This document shows positions 22,702 to 33,640 of a stretch of 64,000 bases of DNA, one piece after another. Positions within the stretch are counted from its first letter, which is position 1. Each line of letters opens with the position of its first letter. The notes below the pieces were generated by a model, which was not told the DNA's origin, did not search any database, and worked only from the letters and a program-made list of their open reading frames with translations. The translations under genes were made by a program, and so were the position numbers. The DNA is from Cyanophora paradoxa (lineage: Eukaryota; Glaucocystophyceae; Cyanophorales; Cyanophoraceae): contig QPMI01000017.1 in NCBI GenBank assembly GCA_004431415.1, forward strand, positions 620,001 through 684,000, written 5' to 3'.

Positions 22702-25700
22702 ATGTCGGGCGACCAGCGAGAGCTGGAGCGCGTGCGCGAAATAAACACCCGGGCCGCAAAGGAGATTCTGGCGAAGCGCTTCGCCGCGTTCGAGTCGCTA
22801 ATCGGCGACATAGATCTTGACTACGACGAAGAGGTGCGCGATGCGCTGCAGACGCGGTTTCCAGCGCGTCCAAGCGCTCCGCCGCCTAACCCGAGTAACG
22901 CTCGTCCGACCTTTGCCCTCGCATCGGGCTGACAGGATGTCGTGGTGCGTCCTCCTTGCTTGTGTGGCCGCGCACCTCGCTTTGCACCGCCGGCCGCTCC
23001 GGGCCCCCAGCTCCGCTCCAAACGGACCGAGCAGCTGCCGCTGTGTTCCCAACCCTGAGCCGCCCAGCGCCTCTATCTACGCCACACATGACGTTAAGAT
23101 AGCGATCTTAACTCGTAAAAAATGCCGCTAGACGCCGGACGGCATCGCCAGCCCGCCGGCTCTCCTTCGCGCTCCGCTGACCGGACGCTCGCAGATCTCC
23201 TTCCACTGCCAGTACCGGCAGCTCGGGCTGCAGCCGAACACGCTCAGTGCGCGCAGCTCCCTCGCTCGACCGCCGCCGCCGCCGCCGCCGCCGCCCCCTT
23301 CTGACCGGCGGCGGGCAGTCTCCGTGACGGGCTCGCCGCGGTGCCTCGGGGCGTGGGACGTGCGGCGGAGCGTGCCGATCGGCGAGCACGGCGGCCTCTT
23401 CATCCACGTCAGCCGCTCCATGCTCCCCTTCGAGTTCAAGTTCATCATACGGTACCCCCTGCCCCGGCGCCGCTGCTGTACCCCCCCGGCCCGCACCCGG
23501 GCCCTCGCCGACATTCGCCCGGCGCAGGAAGGACGACAAGATTCTGTGGCAGAAGGGTGGCAACTTCAAGGTGCGCGGGGTACAGCGGCCGCCCTAGTTT
23601 CCGCCCCTGACCCCCCCTCCCCTCCGGGGGGGAGCAGATCGGGGGGAAGATACCGGACCGATTCGACCTCGACGTCGAGATGTACATGGGCGAGGTACCC
23701 CCCGCTCACCCTCTCCCCACCTTGTCCCCTCCCCCCCCCTCGCTTTCCGCCCGCCGATCCTCGGGGTACAGGTGACGGACAAGGACAAGAAGCCGATCAC
23801 GTTCAACGACTACTCCTGGCACCATTACCAGTGGGCCCTCACGAACGGGGTACCCACCTCCCCATCCGCAACCGCGTACCCCCGCCAACTTCCTCGCCAA
23901 AAACAGAACACGGCGCGCGTCACGCTGGAGTGCGACCACATGTACCTGGACCCGAGCTGCCGCCTCCGCCGCCTCCTCGACGCCGCCCTCAAGGCCCTCG
24001 ACGCCGCCGCCGTCCCGGTACCCACCTCCCGTTCTTCCCCCGCTCCCCCCCACCACCCCCTATCCTAAAGAGGCGGGCAGGCGCAGCCGGCGTCGGCGCC
24101 GGTGGCGGCAGAGACGGACGTCGACGAGGGCGAGCTGCGCCGCGCCCAGGCCCGCCTCGCGGAGCTCCTCGCGCAGGTACATGTACCCCCCTGAATCATC
24201 ACCCCCCTCCCCCCAACGCCGCGCCCCCCGGCCGCTCGCCTGAGCGGCTGCAGGTGGCGCTGCTGCGGGAGGACGTACCCCCCGGGGCGGGCCGCGCGGC
24301 CGCCGACGCCGCCGACGCGTACGTCGAGGCGGCCGCCGCCGCACTCGCGATTCAGGCCCGCGTACCCCCCGAAACCTCGTCCCCCCCGCAACCCTGTCAC
24401 TGAGGCGGGGGCGCAGGTGGCTGCGGCCTCGGTGCCGGCCTCGGCGCTGGCGGCGGGGGAGGAGGGGCCGGCGCCCGGGGGCCGGCTGCTGGACCTCTCG
24501 CCGGCCTCCCTCCGCCGGGCCGCGGCGCACGCCGCCCCGGCCCCGCCGACGACGTCCGCCACCCCTCCCGCTCCGTGCGGCCGGCCCTGCCCCAACTCGC
24601 CCGCGCTGCTCAAGTTCGCCCTGCGCCTGACCCCCCCCCCACACCCCAGATCGTGGCGGGGTACCGCGTGCTCAAGGCAGGCGACGGACCCTCGGGCCAG
24701 CGCGCGCTGGCCTCGGGCCTGCCCCCCGACGCCGGCTCGTACGCTGTCGGGCCGGAGGCCGCGCCCGCCGCTCGGCCCTCGCGGTCGAGGCCGTGGACGC
24801 CCGGGGTACCCGCCTCGCCGTCTCGGCGTCGGTACCCGTCCCAGAGGCCCCGCGCCGGCGGCCGCGGCGGGCGGGCCCCAGGGGCGCCGCGGCGGCTGCG
24901 GGCGGCCTGCACGGCGGCGCTGGGCTCCATCCCGGCGGCCGTGAGCCTCGAGTGGGATCCGCCGGCCCACGCCGGCGCCTCGCCCCTCGCCTCGTACGAG
25001 CTCTCCTGCAACGGCCGCCCCCTCGCCACGCTCCCCGCGGCGGCCCCGCACCCCGGCTACTCCGCGGCCCTCCCCGAGCTCCCGTGGGCGGGCCCCGGCG
25101 GCCTCTACGTCTTCGCGGTGGCGGCGCGCAACGGGGAGGGCGCCGGCCCCGCCTCCCGCCCCGCCGTCTGCGCCCCCGTCGCCGCCGGCTTCGGCGCGGA
25201 GGCCGCCGCCGCCCTCCCCTCGCCCTCTTCTTCGACGACGCCGGCGGCCCCGTGCGCCGCGCCCCGGTCCCCTGCCGTACCCCCCTCGGGCTCACTCCCC
25301 CCTCCCGGCAGGTGGTGCTGTGGGCGCCGCACGCGGGGCGGTGGAGTGGGCCGACCGGGAGCCAGAGGGGGCGCAGGCGGAGGCGGCGCTGCGGCGGGCG
25401 CGGCGGGCCGGCGAGCTGGCCAAGGCGGCGCGCATGGCCCCGGGCAAGGAGGCCGTCGTCGCCGTCCTGCGCGCCCTCCGCGCCGCCGGCGCCCGCCTCG
25501 CGGCGCTCGAGGCCGAGGCCGCCCGCCTCCGCTCGGAGCTGGAGGCCGCCGAGCGCGCCGCCGGCGAGGCCGCCGCCGCCGCCGACGCCCTCCGCGCCAA
25601 GCTCGCCGTCCGCCGCTCCTCTGAGCGCCCGCCGCCCGCCCTCCGCCCACGCCTCCGCGCGCGCAGGAGAAGTCGACAGAGGCGGCGGAGCTGCGGGGCC

Positions 25701-28700
25701 GGCTCGAGCGGCTCGAGGCCGAGCTCGCCGCCGCGCAGCGCGCCGCGGCGGAGGCCGCCGCCGCCGCCGATAACATCCGCGCGCAGCTCGCGGTCAGCTT
25801 AAGCGTAAAGCTGCGCGTCAAGCAGCGAGCGCAAAGTCTCACGCCGGCGCGCAGAAGCACTCCGGGGCCGGCGCGGACCTGCAGGGGAGGCTCGCGGCGC
25901 TGGAGGCCGAGCTCGCCGCCGCGCAGCGCGCACGGGACGAGGCCGCCGCCGCCGCCGCCAGCCTCCGAGCGGAGCTCGCGGTCCGCCCTCCGCCCCGCGC
26001 TTTCCACGGCCTTTGGAACGCTCAGCGGCTCACGCCGGACCGCAGAAGCACTCCGGGGCCGGCGCGGGCCTGCAGGAGAGGCTCGCAGCGCTAGAGGCCG
26101 AGCTGGCCGCCGCGCAGCGCGCAAGGGACGAGGCCGCCGCCGCCGCCGCCAGCCTCCGAGCGGAGCTCGCGGTCCGCCCTCCGCCCCGCGCTTTCCACGG
26201 CCTTTGGAACGCTCAGCGGCTCACGCCGGCGCGCAGAAGCACTCCGGGGCCGGCGCGGACCTGCAGGAGAGGCTCGCGGCGCTGGAGGCCGAGCTGGCCG
26301 CCGCGCAGCGCGCAAGGGACGAGGCCGCCGCCGCCGCGGACGCCCTCCGAGCCCAGCTCGCGGTCTGCACGCCCTCCGCCCTGCGCGGCCCGCGGCCTTC
26401 GCAACGCCCAGCGGCTCACGCCGGCGCGCAGAAGCAGGCGGAGGAGGGCGCGGGGCTGCGGGGCCGCCTGGGCGGCCTGGAGGCCGAGCTCGCCGCCGCG
26501 CAGGGCGCGAGGGACGCCGCCGCCGCTGCCGCCGACGGCCTCCGCGAGCAGCTCGCGGTCCGCCCGCCCTTTCCTCTGAGCCGGAAGCTCGAGGCCTCGC
26601 CCCGACGCCGGCCCCGGGTACAGAAGAAGCTGGGGGAGCTCGCGGGGATGAACGGTCGCCTGGAGGGCCTCGAGGCCGCCCTCGCCGCCGTCCGCCCCGC
26701 CCCGCTCACCTGACCCCTGATCATGAGCCCGGCCCGCCTGACTTCTCTCGAACTTGTCTGCAGTGCCAGCGGCCGGGGGCGCCGCGGAACCTGCGCGCCG
26801 CCCCCGCGGGCGAGGGCGCCCTGACGCTCTCCTGGAGCCCCCCGGGGGGGGGCGCCCCCCCCCCCCCCCCCCCCCCCCCTCCCTCCCTCGCGCGCCTGAC
26901 GTGGACGGGCCTGCAGCCGTTCCTGCCCTCGGTGCCCGGGGCGGAGGCGCCGACGCACTACGAGGTCTTCGAGGGCGAGCGGCCGGCGGGGCGCGTGGCG
27001 GCCCCGGCCACCGCCTGCGAGGTCCCCCGGCCCGCCCCCGGCCTCCCCGCCGCCTTTGCGGTGCGACGGCCCTACCTTCTGTAAAGCCTCGGGCGGCGCC
27101 GGCGCTCACGTGGCGGGGCGGGGCGGGGAGCAGGTGCGGGCCGCCTCGGCGCGGGGCCCGGGGCCCCTCTGTGCCCCGCTCGCTGTCGGCGACCTCGCCG
27201 CCCCCGCCGCCCCGCCCGGGCCTTCCCCGCCCTTCCCGCCCTCCCCGGCGCCCCGGGCGCCCCGCGCGCCTCCCCCGCCGGCCGGGCGCCCTCCGCCTCG
27301 AGTTCGACCCCCCCGAGGGGTCCGTGCCCCTCGGGGGCTACGAGATCCTGGCCGACGGCGCACCGTGCGCCCCGCCCTTCCCCACCCTCTCCCCGCCCTC
27401 GCTCACCGGCGCCGGCGCAGGATCGGGCGGGTGCCGGCCTCCGCGGGCCCGCCCTTCTCGTACGTGGCGCGGGGCCTGACCCCGGCCGCCCCGCCGCCTT
27501 CGCCGTCCGCGCCTTCTGCGCTGGCGGTATCGGCCCCGCCTCCCGCCCCGTCGTCGCCTCGGCGGCGGCCCCGGGCCCCCCACGGGCCTCCGCGCCCTCT
27601 CCGCCGACTGCACCTCGGCCACCGTCGCGTGGGACGCACCCGCGGGGGCCGCCGCCGCCGGCGTGACGGGGTACGCCGTCTACGTGAACGGCGCGCGCGC
27701 GGCGGGGGCGGGGGCGGAGGACGCGCAGGCAACGCTCACGGGCCTCAAGCCGGGCCGCCCCTACGCCGTCGCCGTCGCCTCGCTGGCGGGGCCGGCCGAG
27801 GGGCCCCACTCGGCCCCCATCGCCCTCGCCACGGCCTCGGGCCTCCCGCCCGCGCCCGAGGGCCTCCGCTGCGCGGCGTGCGGGGCGCGCAGCGTGCGCC
27901 TCGAGTGGGCCGCCTGCGCCCCCGAGCACGGGGCGCCCGCCGTCGAGGCCTACGAGGTCTTCGCCGACGGCGCCAAGGTCGGCGAGGTCCCGGCGCAGGC
28001 GCAGGCGTCCGGCAAGGGCCGCAAGCCCCCGGCCCCGGTTGCCTACGAGGCCGCCGGGCTGGAGCCCGGGCGCCCCGTCGCGTTCACCGTGCGGGCCCGC
28101 TCGGCGGCCGGCGCGGGGCCGGCCTCGCCCCCGCTCGTGGCGCGGGCCGGGGGCGAGGGCCCCGGGGCGCCCCGGGACCTGCTCGCCTCCCGCGTGACTC
28201 ACGAGGCGGCCACCCTCGAGTGGGCCCCGCCGGACGCGCCGGAGCCGCCCGCGGTGGCCGACCCCCCCGCCTCCTACCAGGTCTTCTGCAACGAGCGCAA
28301 GGTCCTGGCCGCACCCGTACCCCAGCGTCTTCCCCCCCCCCCGCCCGTTCAACGGGGTACGCGCAGATGGCGGAGGTGGCGGCGGGTGGGCCGGACGACT
28401 CGGCGGTGTACGAGGCGGAGGGCCTGCCGCCGGGCACGCCCCACTCCTTCACCGTCCGCGCCGTCGGGTGCGCATGCGCGGGGCCGAGCGGAGCGGGCTT
28501 CGCGCACTCTGGCGCGCGATCCTGCTCACCGCCGCTCGTGCAGGGCCTCGGGGGCGGTGGGCCCGCACAGCGGCCCGGCGCTGGTGACGACGGCGCCGCT
28601 GCCGGGGAGCGCCTACGGGCTCCGGGCCGAGCCGGAGGGGCCAGACGCCGTCCGCCTCCGCTGGGCCCTCCCCGCCCCCCTCGCCGCCCTCGGCGGCTTC

Positions 28701-30673
28701 CGCGTGCGCCCGCGCGCCCGGCCCCTTGTCTTGCCCCGACTTCAAAGCTTGAGGGCCCGGCCCGCCGCAGTCGTTCGCGGTGCTGCAGGACGGCGCGCAG
28801 GTCGCCACCGTGCCCCTCCCGGCCCCGTGCGCCCCCCTCCGCCCCGGTCCGCCCCCCCGCGCACCTCCCGACGCCCCGGGCAGTTCACCCCGGAGAGCAA
28901 GCAGCAGCGGAAGAAATCTGGCGGGGCGGCGGCGGCGGCGGCGGGGCGGCACGGCCGGCCCCCGCGGCCGTGCCCCTCGAGCACCTCGTGGCGGGCCTCG
29001 CCCCGGGGGCCGCCCCGACCTTTGTCGTGAGCCCGCTGCCCGAGGGCCGCGCCCCGCCCTCCTCCCCGCTCCTCGTCCTCGTCCTCGGCGGCGGCGCCGC
29101 GGTCCCGGTAGGCGCGGCGGCCCCGGCGGCGGCCCCGGCACCGGCGGCGGCCCCCGCCCGGGCGGCCCCGGCGGCGGCGCCCCCGGGGGGGAAGTTCCCC
29201 CTGCGGCTGGTCCGGGCGGAGGCGGGGGCGGCGGAGCTGCGCTGGGCCCACCTGCTCGACCCGCCGGGCGTCCTCTCCTACTCCATCTTCGCCGACGGCG
29301 CCGTGCGCGCCCCCGCCCGCTCCATCGCTCTCTGATCCCTTCTTATGTATCTCTTTTCGACTTCGTCTTACCCCCGCGCAGCTCTGCGGCTCGGTGCCGG
29401 TCTCGCAGACGGGCCTGCCCCCTCCCGAGCTCTCCCACGCCGCGCGGGGCCTGCCCTTCGGCTCCACCGTCACGCGCGTCGCCCTGTACCCCCACCCCGT
29501 TCCTCCGAGCACTTCGTTCTCACGTGCACGGCCCGCAGTTTCACGGTGCAGGCGGTGACGCAGGACGGCCCCGCGCTCGAGTCGGAGCCCCTCGCCGTGG
29601 AAATCCCGTACCCCCGCCTCCACCTCGACGTGGAGGACCGCGGGGCCGACTCCGCTACCCTCCGCTGGAGCCCCCTGCCCATGCCCGAGGCCCGCCCGCC
29701 CCCGCGCCGTTTCGCGCCACGTACCCCCCCTGAACTCCGCCTTCTCCAGGTGGAGAGGTACGACGTTCTGCAGGACGGGGCGGTCGTGGGGAGCGTGCCG
29801 GCGCCCCCGGCTCCACCCCCGGGGACCCCGGAGGCCGCCGCCGGCCCCCTGCCCCTCAATTTCACCGCCGCGCCCCTCAAGCGTGCGCCCCCCGCGCGCC
29901 CCGCGCCCCAGCCTGCAGCCTGCCTGACCCGCGGCCGGGCCGGCAGCCACGGAGTCGTACACGTTCGCCGTGCAGAGCGTGCTGCGCCCCCCGCCGGCCG
30001 CGGCCGCGCCGCCCGCCTCGGCGCGCCCCCAGGGCATCCTCTCCAACCCCGCGGTTCCCCCTTCCCTCCTTTCCCCCCCTCCTTGTAGATCTTCGCCCTG
30101 ATCGCGACGCGCGCGTCTGCCGGCCGCAGCTGGTCTGCCTGCAGCCGCGGACGCCGCGGGGCAGCTTCCCGCTGCGCGTCGCCTCGGTGGGGCACACCTC
30201 CGTCCTGCTCGAGTGGGAGGCCCCGCGGGAGCCGCCCGCCCCCGTGCGTGCCTACGACGTCTACGTCGACGGTGAGAAGGTCGGGAGCGCCCCCGCGGAC
30301 GGCGGCACGCAGTCCGGCAAGTTCTTCTACCCCGTCGACGGCCTCGAGGGGTACACCCTCTACGCCTTCGACGTCGTCGCCGTCCTCGAGTCGGGTGCGC
30401 GCGGACTCCGGTGCCAGTCCCGGCGCCGGCGTGGGGCCCGGCCCGACCCCGCGCAGGCCCCGGCGTGAGCTCGCAGACGGCGGAGGCCGAGACCCTCTCG
30501 GAGCCCGTGCGCATGCGCCCCTCCGCTCCTCTCATCCCCTCTCTTCTCCTCGCCCCTCGCCCTCTTCTCCTGAGGCGGGGGCCGGGGCCGGGGCGGGGCA
30601 GGAGGACACGGAGTGGGTGGTGGGCGTCATCGACCGCTTCGACGTCGGGTTCATGGACTCCGCCAGGGGCTGA
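22702..30673 (+). CDS. Large CBM20 - coiled-coil - fibronectin type III protein
   Basis: A long multi-exon gene. It starts MSGDQRELERVREINTR at 22702 with an acidic helical leader. A starch/glycogen-binding CBM20 domain follows in short exons at about 23181-23573: ISFHCQYR, ISVTGSPRCLGAWDV, MLPFEFKFIIR and KDDKILWQKGGNF. The next exons (IPDRFDLDVEMYMGE at about 23651-23695; FNDYSWHHYQWALTNG at about 23803-23850; VTLECDHMYLDP at about 23920-23955) are not recognised. After about 24100 come helical exons, an FN3-like domain (about 24885-25190), a long Ala/Glu/Leu-rich coiled coil (about 25320-26700), and then roughly nine more FN3-like domains to the end. Each FN3 unit has a 'LEW-x-P-P ... YEVFADG ... 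V-R-A' pattern, as in VTGYAVYVNGARA (about 27662) and VRAYDVYVDGEKVGSAP (about 30246). The stop is TGA 30671-30673. It could be two adjacent genes, since not every exon junction was closed. I know of no protein with this architecture. Confidence 0.7.
25830..26590 (+). repeat. Tandem exon-plus-intron repeat, about 191 bp unit
   Basis: Four successive units start near 25830, 26022, 26213 and 26404. Each consists of an intron ending 'ctcacgccggcgcgcag' or similar and an exon encoding a coiled-coil block of the type LAALEAELAAAQRARDEAAA. The first three are nearly identical; the fourth has diverged. This is tandem duplication of one exon with its intron inside the CBM20-FN3 gene. Confidence 0.9.
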
Positions 30674-31380
30674 CCCCGAGGGCCGCCCGAGGGGTACCGC
30701 AGAAGAGCTTCGCATGCGCCGCCTGGGGGCCGGGGGCGACGTCGGACGATCACAGTGATTTGTAAATCTGCAATCGTGCCCAAATTCAAGTTTCGAACGA
30801 GATCTGACGACAGCGAGCTTTCCCTCCTCCCGCACCCTGGCACCCTCCATTTATATTCCGACGTTCCCACTGCAGCTGGCCATGGGCCACGTAGTTACAT
30901 GCTAACTAGTAAGAGATTATAATCAACAAGCGAGTCCCTGCGGAGCAGGAGTGGCCTTGGGTCTTGGGGCTTCAAGGCGTGAGGGTGGCAGCTCTTTGTT
31001 TTTAAACGGGGGCCCGCAACCGCGCGCGGTTACGGGGGAGGGTGGAGGAGAGCTGCGGGGGGGTCCACTCGGCAAGGGTACACACTCAAGTAAGAGGGTA
31101 CAGAATTGTGCCGCAAGGGTACAGATATCGATATCGATGCGGGGCCCAATCGGCCGAAATTGTACCGAGTACAGGCCCTTCGCGCCCGCCAGCCTCAAGA
31201 GGCGCCATACAACGCCGTTCCGCTGCGCTCTCCTTTCCCCAAGGCCGACATTTTTATGGCAGCAGTCGACGTCTGGCCACAGTCTGTCTGGGCCAGTGGC
31301 AGGCAGGCACTGGCAGCACTGGCAGGGCCACAGTCTGGCAGCCTCAGGCCGTTTTCCCCATGTAGGACTTGCCGTAGTCG

Positions 31381-31594
31381 GGAATTAGGTAATTAGGTAA
31401 TTAGGTCGAACACGCACCTTTTTTTGCGGACGATCCTCGAACCGGTAAAAATCTAATTAGCTTGGAATTCGAGGAGGTCGGGCCGGACCTCCTCGAGTTC
31501 CGGCTAATTAGGTCGGCCTGTCCCGAACTAGTTTTGAGGCCGTACCCCTCCCCTCGTCGACGAAAGACCCCTAATTACCTAATTACCTAATTCC
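31381..31594. mobile_element. MITE-like element with 25-bp perfect terminal inverted repeats
   Basis: The left end at 31381-31405 is built of an aattaggt-type repeat and is the exact reverse complement of the right end at 31570-31594. An AGTCG lies directly left of the element (31376-31380) and again one base right of it (31596-31600), a possible target-site duplication. The interior has a second hairpin (about 31466-31500, gaggaggtc ... gacctcctc) and no coding capacity. Size and structure suit a non-autonomous DNA transposon, but no superfamily can be named. Confidence 0.6.
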
Positions 31595-32146
31595 AAGTCG
31601 CCGCGCGTGGGGAAAACGCCCTCAGAACCAGGGAAAAGCCAGCAGGCTCTGATGCGACGGATCAGACACCAGGGACCCGGGAAAAGCGCTAGCCAGCACT
31701 GCCCAGCAGGCTCTGATGCGACGGATGCCGGATGACAACCCCTCGATCGTCTTTCTGCCTGTATAGACTTCTTTGAGCCGGTCAGCAGCGTTTAATTGCT
31801 TTGGATACTATGATAGTGGATAAGAGAGCGTTCTGAACAGTTTGGCGACGTTTCTGCTCTGTCCGAGCGGGGATTCTTTGGCGAGTGTGGGGGTGGTTAT
31901 CCGATGATCGATAACATACGGTGCCATAATAATAATATAAAATAATGGTGCTAAAGATTATCAATAGCGGTCACGATTTGCCAAGAATTAATAATACCAT
32001 CACTGAACAGTACTAGCTGTTCTAAATACGTAAGTTGACTTAACGTTAACGTACTATAGGCCTAGCTACTGTATAGCCTATATATATAGCCTATAGGCTT
32101 TTCATACCGGTACCGGTAGCTACGGACCTACTACTAGGCTACTAGG

Positions 32147-32536
32147 TAGGGTTGGTGAATTTCATGAAATTCAAAAATTTGGCGTTGAAACTGAAAGTCG
32201 ACCCTTTGAAAGCTTTGAAAATTCAATTGAAATTTCAATCCGCAGTGCAGCACTTGCAGAGACCCCACGCACTGCAGAGAGTCTCTTTCACTCTGAATTG
32301 TCTCTAATCGACTTCACTCTCACTCTCTGAGACTCTTTACGGGCTGGGAGGGCTCCCGGGAAGGCCGGAGGGGCTGGGAAGGGGAAGCTGAGGGTGCGAA
32401 AACGGAGAAATTCAATATATTTTATTATTTTTATATTCTATTTCAATGCAATTTCAACGGGCGGCGTTGAAATTGAAATTGAAATTTCAATTTTAATGCA
32501 ATTTCAATGGCTTGAAATTTCAAGCTGCCAACCCTA
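32147..32536. mobile_element. hAT-like MITE with 8-bp target-site duplication
   Basis: The element is 390 bp, begins tagggttgg and ends ccaacccta. It is flanked on both sides by the identical octamer ctactagg (32139-32146 and 32537-32544). An 8-bp duplication and a TAGGGTTGG-type end are typical of hAT transposons. The interior is AT-rich with many aatttcaa/ttgaaatt hairpins and has no open frame of note, so it is non-autonomous. Confidence 0.85.
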
Positions 32537-33640
32537 CTACTAGGCTACGGTCACCGGCCCGACACCGGGTATACTATGATACGTAATACTATGATAGCGA
32601 GCTAGCCGCCTGAGCCTGCCAGAAGTAGCCTAGTATACGTACTAGTAGCTAGCGCTGGCCCGCTGGGAGCCTGGGACTCTTCGGAGCCTGAGTTCGAGAC
32701 CCGGGCCGGGGAGTCGTCGGCCGGGGGTTCTTCCTTCATTTTAGGTGGAAGGTACAGTACCTGAGAGCCGAACAGCCTCTTACGAGCCGAGCTCGAGGTT
32801 GGAGGCCGCCGGCGCCGGCCGCGGCGCTTTGTGGACCCGTCACCCGGGGTCCCGGACGGCGGACGGGGCCGGACCCCGAGAATGGCTAATCATTGGCTAT
32901 TATAAATAATTAATGCATGCGCATAGGCGGCACCAAATTAAGGCGTTTTTTGGAGCTTTTTGGGCCAAATTAATCCCGGGGTTTGGCCGGTTTAGTACTA
33001 CGGTAGGCCATAAATAATTAAGACTTCGCTGCGGAGCGCTTTAGTAGCGACCGTGGGCGCAGGGCGCGCGAGGCTAGGGGGTGCGCTCGACGCCGTCGAC
33101 GTCCGGACTCCGGAGTCCCTAAAGCTTCGCGCTCCCTCTCACTACGTACACGGTACACGTACAGCTGTACCGGCGCCACCGCGCTCCGTACCCCCCAAGG
33201 CCTCGGTTTAATAGTATTAAACTTTTGAAAATCTTTATATAATTAGTAATCAGGCTTCAAAACTTTAGTACCATTAATATCCAACCTCTTAAATATTTCC
33301 TGCTTTACAGTTGTACTGCCGCACTGCGGCAGTGCCGCAGACAGCCCGCAGTGCCGCATGCGCAGTGCGGCTGCCAGTGCCTGGCATTGTGGCTATTAAT
33401 GCGGCACCAACTTGGCAAATTAATGCGTTTTGAAGCCTTTTGGCTGCATGTGGGGGGTACAGACCGCAGTTTCTTAGCGCTTCGATATTAATGCGCGGCT
33501 TTATTATGCGCCCCCAAATTAATGCGTTTTGACGGCAGAAAACGCGTGCAACGTCATTAATAACATTAATGACCATTATCATGAGCGCGCACCCCAATTG
33601 CAAGACTCACGATCATGTGCGCGTGCACGTGCATCTGCAG

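Larger units (their letters stand above)
30674..33640. other. AT-richer gene-poor region
   Basis: Base composition falls sharply compared with the flanking genes, and I see no supported exon. It holds two MITE-like elements (31381-31594 and 32147-32536) and many short inverted repeats. The missing 5' exons of the lectin gene that follows, including its start, could lie here but were not recognised. Confidence 0.6.
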
